From positions 243,712,843-243,776,842 of the forward strand of contig NC_090989.1 in the NCBI RefSeq assembly GCF_041146395.1: a DNA stretch of 64,000 nt, written 5' to 3'. The notes beneath the pieces were generated by a model. The model ran no database searches. It saw only the letters and a list, made by a program, of their open reading frames with translations, and was not told where the DNA came from. Positions 21,803 to 32,579 of the stretch are shown here, piece by piece (position 1 is the first letter of the stretch; each line of letters begins with the position of its first letter). Source of the DNA: Eulemur rufifrons (taxonomy: Eukaryota; Chordata; Mammalia; Primates; Lemuridae). A program made the translations under genes and the position numbers.

Positions 21803-22782
21803 AAAACACCTTCAGGGAGAAGAGATTGTAGAGGAAGCAAGTGGAGAATAAAATTGAAAAACTCATACTCTGTTGACAATTTTGACTGGATTATTAGTTA
21901 TTTAAATAACTGCTCCATCCAAGCAAGCAGTATCATTTGATTGTTAAAAATTAGGTTAATGGTTGTTTGCCTGAACTGAATAGTTTTTGGTCAGAAAGAC
22001 TGGATAAATTGTGAGTGTGTAGACAAAATAAAATAATACAGTGTGCTGATCAACATCAGTTCAGCAATACTTTTTTATTGCAGGTTCACAGTAAATGCTC
22101 AATAAAGCCCAGCTGTGATGTTTCTTGCCTAATAATCACGGGAATGTACCTGTTGCCAACTTTGCCTAAAGTTAACAAAAGTCAAGTTGCCCAAAGTAAC
22201 TAAGGTAATTTGCTAAGATTACTGTTGATAGGTTCCAAAAGTGTATTGGGTGATTAAATTCCTCATTGCTACCAATTAATTAGTAAAGCAACAAGCATTA
22301 ACTTATTACTGGCAATATCACCTTTACTTTTGGTATTCAATCTAGGGTTAATAATATTTTTTCATCTGTAGCAGTGATTTTCAATTTGAGACTATGTAAA
22401 TATTAAAAATATTTTTGATAAGGCTGTACAGATAATCTAAAGTTCCCAGTTTTCTTTGATATTGACTAGAATTTTATTGACTAGAATTCAATGTGTCAAT
22501 TCTGATTATTTCATCTTGATCAAAGTTATAGAATATCTGACTAATGGAAAAAAGAACAGCAGATTGATGTATGTACATTGTAGCTTATTAAGTAGATCAA
22601 CTTTTTCATAGCATCAGGCCCATTAAGAAATAGTAAGAGGAGTTTGCTGGTGAAAGTTGGGGGACTGAAGACTGTGCTAAGTGCCTTAATATATGGAGTG
22701 GTCAATATAGCTATCAAAACTAAGTCTCATGAGAATCACGCAAATTAAGATAGTTGTAATAGATAGAGATGGATGTACTCAT
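21803..22782. other. Unannotated AT-rich stretch
   Basis: Nearly 1 kb with no recognised repeat. 'cagtgattttcaatttgag' near 22375 recalls hAT-type termini but has no matching partner end. Confidence 0.4.
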
Positions 22783-23425
22783 TATCTATTGCTCGGTAAA
22801 AATGTTATCCTAAAATATAGTGCCTTAAAAAGACAATAATCACTTACTATCTTCCATGATTTCTGTGAGTCAGAGATTCAGACAGGGCATGATGAGATGA
22901 CTTGTCTCTGCTCCTTAGTGTCTGAGGCCTCAGCTGGAAGAATTGACAGTGGAGGCTTGAATAATCTGAAGGCTTATTCACTCACATGGTTGATGCCAGG
23001 GGACCTCCTTGGGCTTGCTGGTCAGAACACCTGTACACAGCCTCTTCATGTAGCCTGGGCTTCCTCACAAAATGGTGGTTGGATTCCAAGGACAAGGTGA
23101 GCAAGAAAAAGAGATAGAAGGAGAGGGGGAAAGAGAGAGAAAGAAAAAGAGAAGGGCAAAAGGAGAAGAGAAAGAGAGAGAAAGACAGGGAAGGAGGGAA
23201 AGAGAGAGAGGAGAAAGCTCTATTGCTGTTTATAACCTACCTTTGGAAGTCACGTATTATTTCTGCACATTCTATTCCTATAGGCATTCACAAAGTCCAG
23301 CCCAGTTTCTAGAGGGAAGGAAATAGAATTAATCCTTTGATGGAGAGTGACAAAGTGCTGGAAGTGTATGTGGAAGTAGAAATACTACTGTGGCCAATTT
23401 TGGACAATATAATCTGCTACCATGG
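22783..23425 (-). mobile_element. MaLR (MLT1-type) solo LTR with expanded purine tract
   Basis: 'ctgtgagtcagagattcaga', 'tctgaggcctcagctggaag', 'cttcatgtagcctgggcttc' and 'ctcacaaaatggtggttgg' are followed by the purine tract, then 'tggaagtcacgtattatttc' and 'tgatggagagtgacaaagtg'. The order is that of a reversed MLT1 LTR, whose own GA-rich region lies at this point. Confidence 0.8.
23102..23217. repeat. Polypurine (GA/GAAA) tract
   Basis: 116 bases almost entirely A and G on the plus strand, with only three C and one T inside. It lies within an MLT1-type LTR and probably grew from the LTR's GA-rich segment. The 84-codon frame 23072-23326 is this tract read through. Confidence 0.95.
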
Positions 23426-23659
23426 AGCAGGAGTAATCATGGTCACATTGTGTTTTAGACTTGCTAGGATTTTTAAAATAATAATATGGAATTTTTTGAC
23501 TTGTGGTTTGAATAATGAATACTATTATTGGTGGTGTGGGACAGAGCCCAGAATGTTCACTCTAGAAGGGTGATATTAATTGGAATATCTTTCAGAGAAT
23601 TCAGAAATAAGAGAAATAATTGTTTTGTTATATTTGTGGTGTATTTTTATTGCATCTGA

Positions 23660-24425
23660 CAAAAACTGAACTCAAACTGGTTTCATCAAAAAAGAGAATT
23701 TATTAACTTATGTAACTGAAAACTTTAGGGGATAATGCTGGCTGAGAGTACAACTGGATAAAGCCCTCGAATGATATTTTCAGGAATCGGTGCCTCTCCA
23801 TCTCTTAGCTTTTTTTGTTTGTTTGTTTTGAATTTTTATTTCTCAGACAATCTTGGAAAAAGAAGCCTGCAGTGATTCTAGGCTTATATTTTATCAGCTT
23901 AGCAGCTCCTATTAAAATAAAGAGTCTCTTTTCTGATAATTTCAGCAATTGTATAGAGTACTGAGACTCTTTGGGTTGGACTCTGAAAAAATGATTCTGA
24001 ATATACCAATCTTTTTAAAAAAAATTTTTATAGATACATAATAATTGTACATGTTCATGGAGTACATGTTATATTTTGATACATGCATATAATGTATAAT
24101 GATCAAATCAGGGTAATTGGGACATGATTCACCTGAAACATTTATCATTGCTTTATGTATGGGAACATTTGAAAACTTCTAGCTATTCTGAAATATAATA
24201 AATTATTGTTAACTATAGTTACCAATCTTTGAGTGGTTATGACTCTGATTAGCAAAACTTGAACTTGAATCACGAACAGAGCTAGAGATTAGGGTTGGCT
24301 GAATTGAGAGGCATAGTCTACCTTGGACTGCTGGGCATAACTGGTACATGAAGAGAGGGCCTTTCACAGGAACAGTAGGAATACAATACTGGTGTCAGCA
24401 CTGGATACTCATGGAAAGAACACTT
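23660..24425. repeat. Old interspersed repeat, family not named, split by an L1
   Basis: 'actgaactcaaactggtttc', 'gagaatttattaacttatgt', 'ggaatcggtgcctctccatc' and, past the L1 insertion, 'gtgtcagcactggatactc' recall a dispersed mammalian repeat that I have seen but cannot name. Orientation is not assigned. The L1 at 24015-24219 interrupts it with a clean target duplication. Confidence 0.55.
24015..24219 (-). mobile_element. L1 3' UTR insertion (5'-truncated)
   Basis: 'aattgtacatgttcatggag', 'tttgatacatgcatataatg', 'aatgatcaaatcagggtaat' and 'ttgttaactatagtt' are the reversed 3' UTR of L1MA/L1P-age elements. It is bounded by exact 11-base copies of TACCAATCTTT at 24004-24014 and 24220-24230. 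Confidence 0.85.
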
Positions 24426-24559
24426 TCTGGCTATGAAAGGGGGTGGCTTTAGAGTTCATCAAGAAAAAACTGAAATACTTAAGGATCAATGCTACAGGGA
24501 GGAACTTGAGAGCTGATGTTTTTTTAGTGATTTAATGAGTTCTGTATTAATCTGATTTT
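24426..24559. other. Unannotated stretch
   Basis: Nothing recognised. Confidence 0.4.
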
Positions 24560-24622
24560 ATTATGTATTTATTTGACAGAGTTATTGAACGTCTAATATG
24601 TGCCAGGAATGGAATTTTATAT
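24560..24622 (-). repeat. MIR or L2 terminal scrap
   Basis: 'gttattgaacgtctaatatg' followed by 'tgccaggaatgg' matches the reversed common end. Confidence 0.5.
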
Positions 24623-25709
24623 GTTTAGTTAGGATTTCAGCTTGGGTCTAAGTGAGAATCAGACTTGCCTGAGCAGGTCTGGCAGATGTGTAAGGTGAGG
24701 CTACTAGAACCAATTGCATGAGGACCTCAGAGCCTCTAGGGAGGTTTCATGCTGAGAGAAGGTAAGTTTGAAGGAAGGTGAAAGTCTTTTATGTTGGAGA
24801 GAGGCAAGTGTAGCATGGTGTCTCTCATTCAGATCGAATCCTCAGCCTTGCTCCTCTTGATTTGTATATGAGCCCCAAGAAAAGCAGTAGGATAAGATGT
24901 TAGTATTGCAGAAGCTGTAAGACAAATAGCACTGCACTGCAACCTTCTCCACTAGAGAGAAATCCAAAGGAGAGAGAAACATTCTTTTGCTTTGCTGCTG
25001 AATAACTGGGTAGCTTTCATATATTGTGAACTGCAGTGTCTGGGCTATGTCAGGAAACAATAGCTCCCAGGAAACTCCTAGCAGACATAAGTCCAGGCTA
25101 AAGGGAAAATATTTATTTATGAGTTTGTAGCTGATATTCTTGGGGTACTCCCAGGAATACCTGGGATCACATTTTAGAGCAGAAAAGTGAAGATCAGAAC
25201 TGTAAAGTGTGGATTTTTATAAATAAGGGGGCATTTACGTTACATATAGTTTGATGTAGTTCAATTATTTTCAGTTCTATTGGGATATACTGTTTGTTCT
25301 TCATCAATGCAAGGGGCTGTGAAGTCACCAGAATTAAGAAGACTTAATTTTAAAAAGTCTGAATTTTAGGCTGATTCATTAAAAACCGTACAACATCCAG
25401 GGGTATGTTAGAAGTGGGCACCATTATTTTTCAAATATACTGATTATGTAATCTACAATTTAAAAGAAGATGACCATAATTTTCTAATGGATTTTTAGGA
25501 TGTTATGTCAGAGATGTCTGGCCTTGTAAAGGATCCCACACAAAAGATGATCAAATGCACTTCTCTCTGAACTGCTCTATTCTCAGATGCATTAAGGAAA
25601 CTAAGGAAGCTTAATTAGCATTATTCTAGGCCAGAAGATATAAAAGAATAAAATGTCGAGATTACAGAATAGTGGGCTGTAATAAAAGTATGTTTAAAGT
25701 GTACATAAA
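24623..25709. other. Unannotated stretch
   Basis: About 1.1 kb with no repeat family recognised. A 72-codon minus frame (24842-25060) shows no domain. Confidence 0.4.
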
Positions 25710-26200
25710 GGAAAAAATGAGAACAGGCAAGTTCACAGAGGAAGACATTTGAATTTGGCTTTGAAAGATGAGTTGCAGATTCACTTGATTGCAATTATAA
25801 TGCAGAGAGACTATTAAAGATGGAGGAAACAGCAATGCAAACACATCAATAATCCCATGTTTAGGTCTGGAGTACAAAATGTTGGAGGTAGGCAAGGACG
25901 GTGTGTAGAGGACCTTTTACGCCTTGCTTGTGAGTTTAAACTTTATCTTGTGAGACATTAGGAGCCATGAAAAGATTTAAATAGAAGAGTGACATAATTT
26001 GCTCTTTATCTCAGAAAGATTACTTTGACATCATTTTAGGAGACTGGAGATGGTCAAGATGAGGAGAAAGAGACTAACTAGTTAAGGCTGTCATTCATAA
26101 GCCAGGTTAGAAAGGTCAAACTCCAAGCAAGACATGGTATAGACCTTGGTCTGGGCAGTGATGGGGAGCTGGGAGTGAATTTTTGAGAAAAGCTAATCTC
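25710..26200 (-). repeat. L2 LINE fragment, antisense
   Basis: 'gaatttggctttgaaagatg', 'tttacgccttgcttgtgagt', 'cattaggagccatgaaaag', 'agagtgacataatttgctct' and 'cagaaagattactttgacat' follow the reversed L2 body over nearly 500 bases. Confidence 0.8.
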
Positions 26201-26609
26201 TTGTGTATTCATCAAGCAAATCAGATAAGACACTATACTTTTATTCACCTAGTTTTTATTATAAATACTTTAACATAGTTTTATGCTTTAGATGGTTGGA
26301 TGTGTTGTTTCAAAGGACTATTAAGGGGAAGTGTACAGATATACATACAAGTAGCAGTACTTTCTATTTGGGGTTTACTCTGAGTTTATTTCAAATTTCA
26401 TAAAGGGGGAGAGAATGAATGTGAAAAAGGAAATTAATAATCTACTGTATTTTAATATAGCATGGTTTTTATTTGAGTATGCCAGGAAGATATGGAATAA
26501 TTGCCAATCTGATTAACTTTTGAAGAGATTGAATGAAAGGGTTCAAATAGGCTGTTTTTGTCAGAATTTATGTAAACATCAAGATTCTTAAGGTTGTTTT
26601 ATTTTACAA
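26201..26609. other. Unannotated AT-rich stretch
   Basis: No recognised element before the L1 target site. The 66-codon plus frame is domain-free. Confidence 0.4.
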
Positions 26610-26625
26610 CTAGGGCTAAATTTTT
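26610..26625. repeat. L1 target-site duplication, left copy
   Basis: The 16-base CTAGGGCTAAATTTTT is exactly repeated at 27085-27100 and brackets the rearranged L1. Confidence 0.9.
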
Positions 26626-27084
26626 TTTTTTTTTTTGGTTTGTCTACTTTCCAAGTGCTTATCATTTTTTCTTTCTTTTATTTTTTCTTATTTCAGCTTA
26701 TTATGGGGGTACGAAAGTTCAGGTTATATATGTTGCCCATGCCCCCCCATCCCCCTGAGTCTGAGCTTCAAGCGTGTCCATTCCCCAGACAGTGCACATC
26801 GCACTCATCATGTAGGTATACACTCATCCCCTCCCCCCACTCCATCCCCCCGAGTCAGAATTTCAAGCCTGTCTATTCCCCGGACAGTGGCATCTCTTTT
26901 GTTCTCCTGGAGAGAGTTGGATCCCATTCTATTAAGTGAAGTATCCCAAGAATGAAAAAGTAAGCACCACATGTACTCACCAGCAAATTGGTTTCCCTGA
27001 TCATCACCTAAGTGCACATTTGGGAATAACACCAATTGGGTATCCGACAGAGGTGGGGGGTGGGGGGAGGGGATGGGTGTATAC
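26626..27084 (-). mobile_element. Young lemur-type L1 insertion with 5' inversion
   Basis: The left part (about 26626-26890) is antisense L1 3' UTR: poly-T, 'cagcttattatgggggtacg', then the C-rich region. Two diverged copies of the 'gagcttcaagcgtgtccatt' unit lie at about 26756-26815 and 26845-26890. The right part (about 26891-27084) is sense L1 sequence matching the reverse complement of 39843-40030. Opposed halves within one exact duplication are the signature of twin priming. The open frames of 99, 106 and 75 codons are non-coding UTR. Confidence 0.92.
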
Positions 27085-27100
27085 CTAGGGCTAAATTTTT
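27085..27100. repeat. L1 target-site duplication, right copy
   Basis: Second copy of CTAGGGCTAAATTTTT, identical over 16 bases to 26610-26625. Confidence 0.9.
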
Positions 27101-27929
27101 AATAACAAAATATGATTCAAAACACAGACACTCAAAAAATTTTGGAATAAGTGACATGTCACATGGGAAAGCTAAACTGTGACTTCCTTAGCTCTGTATG
27201 GTGACCTTCTTAGCTCCGTCTTTATGGTGTTTCTACCTCTGGATCAATCAAGTTCTTCAACTGAAAGTTGAGTTCAACCTTAGGTTCTAGAGACAGTCCT
27301 GTTCCTGGTGTAGGAAAGTTAAGGGGCCTTAGGAGGATAGCTAATAGTGAGTATTTGGAAAGATTTTACTCTGATCTAATGTCCTTGATTTATCAATTAG
27401 AATTTTGAGACCAAGCCCTACCATATATCTCAGTTTCAGTAACATATTTTAATCTTTGTCCTATGTCTTAACTCCTGCTTTTATAATTGATCTAGTATTC
27501 ATGTCCTTGAGATTATTACTCTTACTTTATATTTACCTAGAACTGAAGTCCTCAAACTCTAGGGCCATGCTATATGCTCCTGGGACCCTCAGGCCATCCA
27601 ACTATCTTTCTCTCTGCATCACCTGCCTTCAGATGTCACCCTATTCTGCATGCTGCTTACTGGGAGATTCACTCATATTCCATAGTGGTAGTTGGATCTT
27701 ATTGCTGGTTCTTAGTCTCTCTTAATTTGCACTGTCCATTTGCAAACTGTTCTTTGGTTTCAAAAACAGACCACAATCTCCTATATTTATGCTAGGATAA
27801 TGATTTTCAAACAGTTTTCCCCAGAATCTGTGGAGATGGTTCAAGTCATCTATGCTTATATTTAATAAAAAATTTTACTTAAAAATATTTTTAATTGTTA
27901 TGAGCCCATCCCAAAGTGTTAACCTATGG
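27101..27929. other. Unannotated stretch
   Basis: No repeat was identified. Two overlapping plus frames (27456-27725, 27574-27795) lie in a pyrimidine-rich zone and have no domain. Confidence 0.4.
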
Positions 27930-28142
27930 TAGTAGAGCATGGATTCTGAAATAAAGCTGCTGGGGTTTGTGTCCCAGCTCCAACATAACCCACTTGAGTG
28001 GCCTTAGGGAAGTGGATTAACTTCTCAATGTTTTTGTTTCTTAATTTATGAAATAGGTGCAATTACAGTAATTATTTTAAGGTAAAATGAGATTTCTGTT
28101 TGCATCACAGTGCTTGAAACATTGCATAGCAAATATTGGTAG
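27930..28142 (+). repeat. MIR SINE, nearly complete
   Basis: 'gtagtagagcatggattctg', 'ggggtttgtgtcccagctcc', 'gagtggccttagggaagtgg' and 'ggtaaaatgagatttctg' run through to 'cacagtgcttgaaacattg'. Confidence 0.85.
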
Positions 28143-28239
28143 TTGCCCAACTCATAGCCACTGTCACATTTTCCTTGCAAAGAGAACCCAGTTTTATTGT
28201 GGTTGGAATATATTCAACCCTAGCTAAGTTAGAATTTGG

Positions 28240-28605
28240 CTAAGCTATGATCCCATTCCCTTTCTCCAGTGAGGGGTCTAGGGTTGAGTGTGTGAACAGT
28301 GAACATAAGGAAAAGTCTTCTTTTGAGATGTTTTTGGGAAAGATGTTACTCCCTAATAAAATGGGAGGAAGAAGGTCCTTTCTTGCTTTGCCCTTTTTCC
28401 TTTCTTTCTGCTTGAGACTCTGTCATGGGAGAAATTGTCAAGTGGAGCTGCAGCAGCCATCTTGCAATCTTGAAGTAACAAAATGGAGAATGAAAGTCAA
28501 TGTGTCGAGGATAGTAAAATAAAAAAAATGGGAAGAACCTTTGTCCATGATGTCATTGTTGAGACACTGAGCCAACTTAAGACAGCCAATTAGAGACTTT
28601 TAATT
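28240..28605 (+). mobile_element. Probable ERVL-type solo LTR
   Basis: 'tgggaaagatgttactccct' and 'gctgcagcagccatcttgc' are followed by 'gaagaacctttgtccatgat' and 'gtcattgttgagacactgag', matching from memory a dispersed ERVL-class LTR in sense order. A YY1-like 'gccatcttg' lies at about 28456. Ends are approximate. The 91-codon plus frame is inside it. Confidence 0.55.
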
Positions 28606-28633
28606 AAATTTTCTAGTTGTTATAGCTTAAACC

Positions 28634-28859
28634 AGGGGTTGGCAAGCTATGACCTGTGGGCCAAATCAGGCCCTCTGACTTTTTTTTTTTTTTTAAGTAA
28701 AGTTTCGTTGGAATATAGCCACATCCAATCATTTACATATCATCTATGGCTGCTTTCATGCTACAATGGCAGAGTTATGCCATGGCAACAGAGACTGTAT
28801 GGCTCACAATGCTTACAATATTATTTGGCCTTTTACAGAAAAAGTTTGCTGACCCCTGG
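28634..28859 (+). mobile_element. MER5A hAT (Charlie) non-autonomous element
   Basis: Starts 'caggggttggcaagctatga', continues 'gtgggccaaatcaggccctc', 'ggaatatagccacatccaat', 'catctatggctgctttcatg' and ends 'aaaaagtttgctgacccctg'. This is a complete element with both terminal repeats. Confidence 0.95.
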
Positions 28860-29609
28860 CAAATTAAATAACTGTTAATTAAATTGTTTTACTTGAGATT
28901 GAAAGCATCCTAATAGATATGTTAAAAAATTTCAATAAATATTAGCTATTAGCATTTCAGTAAAAACCTGTGCAATAGAGTTATTTTCTTTTTTTCCCAC
29001 TGTTCTACATAAATCTCCTTTCATCTCCTCTTACTTGAAGAGTATCCTGAGATGGCAAGAAAAATACATTGTAGTAAACAAATAACGTTATTCCCACTTA
29101 GCATACATTCATTAGTGGGAATTAAGGTTTTTATTTACACCATAGAACTAGACCAAAAAAATCAGAAATCAATTATACCCTATGGCTATACCTGTCATAC
29201 ATACCTCTGATTTCAAAATGAATGTTCATCAAAAATACTTTCATTTTCTTTATTCCAAAAATTTTATAATGTATAACATTTTAATATTTTACAAGGAAAT
29301 ACTATGTATAATAACTTATACATACATTTAAAAATAGCTGTCTATTTTACATAGACATCAAGCAAGATTTCGTTTGGAAAAAAATGAAATAATTTTATTT
29401 CTCAAAATAAAGTTGAAAACCATGGATGTAGAAAATTTTTTTTTAATCAGCTGTTTAACTTAGAAATGAGGCCCCCATTCTTAAGATCTTTAGTTAGTGC
29501 TGGAGCTTTTTCACCTACTTTAGATTGATTGAAGCGCTTTACAAGTTACTCAAGAGAAGGACAGCTATCATTCTGGTTATCTACCTTTTGTATTTGTAAC
29601 AGGGGAGTT
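28860..29609. other. Unannotated AT-rich stretch
   Basis: No repeat recognised. Several short A and T runs. About 750 bases. Confidence 0.4.
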
Positions 29610-29762
29610 ATGAATGGTCAAGTTATCTCTGCCACTAACTGCTGAGGGATCACAGTCAAGTCCTTTTAGCTCTCCATGCCTTGGTTTCCTATGGCAATAT
29701 CTTGGCAGGGGGGTGTGAGGATTAGAAGACATTTGTCTCTTGGTAAACACTTATTGTCTCAT
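29610..29762 (+). repeat. MIR SINE fragment
   Basis: 'ctctgccactaactgctgag', 'cagtcaagtccttttagctc' and 'catgccttggtttcctatgg' keep MIR order. Confidence 0.75.
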
Positions 29763-30449
29763 TTCATGGTAGATTTGACGTGATAGCTGAATTATGACAT
29801 ATAGCACATGTAGAGGTTCTGGTAATTATAACTACTAGATTGAAGATGGTGCAGTCAAATTGTCCTTACTGTTTTCAAAGCCTAAATTGTTGAGTCAATC
29901 ACAGGACAAGGACATTATAAAATGAGTAGATGATTGGTCAAAAGTAGCATATGTTCCTATCCTAGGTATTTTACAAGGCCCTTGATTGTGTATGACAAAA
30001 GCCAAACAAGCGCAAAACTCAAATTTGCTTTAGAAACACAGAAATTCAATGAGAGATGAACTGGAAAGGCTAGGGTGCAGATCTGTGAGAGCTCTCTGGC
30101 ACGGTTAAATGCAGGGGTCAAATAATGATTTTATAATCTCTTTCTCTCTTTCCTTCCCTCTCTTGACAGTCTCTTTCCATTCCTTGCTTGACTTATCTCT
30201 GTAGTAGCTTCATTTTTAGCCAATTGTTTTTTTTCCTATGATGACATGTGTTAAATCCAGAATAACATCCCATCTATTATGTCTAGCAATTCCTACAAAA
30301 GTCCCAGGTATCATCCTCCTCCTCCTCCTGTTGCTGTGGACCAGGGGACCTAGTTTACATGCCATTCCTCAGAACTAGTTGTTAGGTCTGCCCCAACCAA
30401 TTCTCATACTGAGAATAGGCCAAGGCTGACTTTCCAAAAGGAAGAGTTA
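29763..30449. other. Unannotated stretch with a short CCT repeat
   Basis: A short CCT/CTC repeat lies near 30312-30330. Otherwise no recognisable repeat or gene. Confidence 0.4.
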
Positions 30450-30660
30450 GCTTCTGTTACTAGAAGTTGGAATGCTAGGAAGATATCCAACTGTCACTTC
30501 CTAAGTGCGTGATCTTGGGCAAGTTCTTGATCTTTTTGAACCTTAGCTTCATCACCTCCTATTGATAGGAATAATTATCCAGAAGTTTAGGTTGATAATT
30601 AAATGGCTTATGGTATTAAAGAGCTTCCCAGAGTAGCTGGCATATAGTAGGTTCCCTTAC
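30450..30660 (+). repeat. MIR SINE, nearly complete
   Basis: 'gcgtgatcttgggcaagttc', 'gaaccttagcttcatcacct', 'agtagctggcatatagtagg' and the intervening AT segment are all MIR-like. Confidence 0.85.
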
Positions 30661-30859
30661 TGCATCTAATACTTTTCCTGTTTTCAGTAGCATGGAATTA
30701 AGATTTGTGAGGAAGCCAAGTATAAAACAGGAGCTGCTTTGAAATTCCTACCATGATGTCACTTTCCTTTTGATCTCAAACATTTATAAACAGAAATCAT
30801 GAACATCTGTATATAATATTTCCTGTAGGTCTAGGGTACTTTATACAGTAAGCAGACAT

Positions 30860-31600
30860 ATCCTAGGGACAAGAGGGATAATTTAGCTTTTATGTTCTTT
30901 TAGGAGTTTGCAGTACTCAAGTAACTCCATTTACCTACCTGGTGGAAGATGTCTAACCCTAACTGCCCATGTCAAAAATGTCATCAGGGACAGAAATGCC
31001 TGAAGGAGCTCACTATCTGTCACCTCCCAGAGAATATTAGCCACCCCAGGCATAGGAGTCAAGAGAACTGTGGGGCTATCAATCAATGTGTTAATTGGCA
31101 ATCTGCTACTCTCCTGTTTTGTCCTGTTAATGTGAAGACAAAAGCTGTGGTAATATTGACACAACCCAAGGAATGTGCAACAATTTGAATGTGTTGTTTG
31201 TCAGAATGAAGCTATGGTTATGTACCCTTACAAGTGCTAAAAGCAATTAGTTGTAAATGATCTTGACTATCAAAGAAATGCATGGGGAGGCAGGTTGTGT
31301 GGTATCCTTTTAATTCTTGATTGATTTTTGCTGTAGGTTGTTTTTGTAATTTTTCTAATAACAAACACTGTGTGACAATAGCTTTTCTTCTAGCATGTAT
31401 TGTGATCTTAGTTTCTTGGTCCTGACATAATTCATTAGTGGCTGAATTACAAGCCTGGATAAAAACACAGAGCTGGTCAAGTCCCATTACAATGAAAACC
31501 TTTGTTTAACAAAATGATTCCAAAGTCTCTTCTGCGGAATAATTAATTCAGGCAGCATGGAATAAAACATTTTGGTACCATAAAGTATTTGGAGATTCTC
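30860..31600. other. Non-repeat block, candidate conserved regulatory DNA
   Basis: No repeat family is recognisable over 740 bases. Frames occur on both strands (79, 77 and 89 codons). The frames at 30931-31188 overlap antiparallel, which argues against either being real. Motif-dense segments with TAATTA and AACAA cores ('gaataattaattcaggcag') suggest regulatory rather than coding sequence. Confidence 0.35.
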
Positions 31601-31629
31601 TTCAAATTCTTCTTAAGTAATTAGGAAAT

Positions 31630-31752
31630 CATTCATTGCTTATTCAACAATTTAAAAATAGCTACTGTGTCTACTGCTTGACACTGGATTTGTAGCAGTG
31701 GACAAAACAAAATCCCTTCTCTCAGAGAGAACACATTCTATTGGATGGCAAA
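31630..31752 (-). repeat. L2 LINE 3' end, first half of a split copy
   Basis: 'gcttattcaacaatttaaaa', 'gtagcagtggacaaaacaaa' and 'atcccttctctcagagagaa' match the reversed L2 terminus. The copy appears to resume at 32220 beyond the LTR. Confidence 0.7.
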
Positions 31753-31758
31753 GAAAAT

Positions 31759-32132
31759 TGTATTAGTTTGCTCAGGTTGCCATAACGAAATACCACAAAC
31801 TGGGTGGGTTAAACAACAGAAATTTATTTTCTCTCAGTTCTGGAGGCTGGAAATACAAAATCGAGGTGTTGACAGGTTTGGTTCTCCCGAGGCCTCTCTC
31901 CTTAATGTGCAGATGGCCACCTGCTCACTGTGTCCTCACATGGTCTCTTCTCTGTGTGCGCACCCTGCTATCTTTCTGTATGTCCAGATTTCCTCTTAGA
32001 AGGACACAGTCTGATTGGATTAGGGCCCACCCTAACAACTTCATTGTAACTTAATGTACCTCACATTCTGAGGTACTGGGGGTTAGGGCTTCAACATATG
32101 AATTTTTGGGGGACATAACTCATCTCATAACA
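31759..32132 (-). mobile_element. MaLR (MLT1B-like) solo LTR
   Basis: 'gtattagtttgctcaggttg', 'ccataacgaaataccacaaa', 'ctcagttctggaggctggaa', 'gattggattagggcccaccc' and 'ggcttcaacatatgaatttt' give an end-to-end reversed MLT1 LTR. The 84-codon plus frame is LTR sequence. Confidence 0.88.
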
Positions 32133-32219
32133 ATGTAAATTAAACCAATGCATATGTATTATTTAAGGTGGTACCCTGATACTGTAAAGAAAAATAAAGC
32201 AGTTTAAATGATTAGGTGG

Positions 32220-32445
32220 AAGTGGGAGGCAGCACTGTTTTAAAAAGGATGGTCAGAGAAGGCCTTTCTGTTGAAATAGCATTTGAACAGAGAAATGAAG
32301 AGAAGGAATAAGGCATAGGAATATCTGGGGGAAGAGTGTTTTAGGCAGAGAGCATGGTGCTCAGTGTAGCAGAGAAAGAGCCCAGAGGCTAGCATGGCTG
32401 GAGTGGAGAGTGTGAAGGGCAGAGGTAAGATCAGAGAGGTGGCCG
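32220..32445 (-). repeat. L2 LINE fragment, second half of a split copy
   Basis: 'cagagaaggcctttctgttg', 'aaatagcatttgaacagaga' and 'gggggaagagtgttttaggc' are followed by 'agagagcatggtgctcagtg', as in reversed L2. Position and orientation fit continuation of 31630-31752. Confidence 0.75.
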
Positions 32446-32579
32446 GGGTTCATCACCAAAGGTCTAAGAGGCCTGCTAGGAAAGTGTGACCATCTGCCGG
32501 AGATAATAGATTCCTAAACCCACAATCAAAGTTCAGTGTGATATATGCTAGTAGGGCTGTGGAGGGTGTTGTGGACCGG
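32446..32579. other. Unannotated spacer
   Basis: Nothing recognised. Confidence 0.4.

Noticed and set aside
22370..22460. hAT-type (MER-like) element
   Set aside because: Only one end resembles a terminal repeat; no matching opposite end was found.
26635..26955. Overlapping frames of 106 and 99 codons
   Set aside because: They are L1 3' UTR and inverted L1 sequence inside a single insertion.
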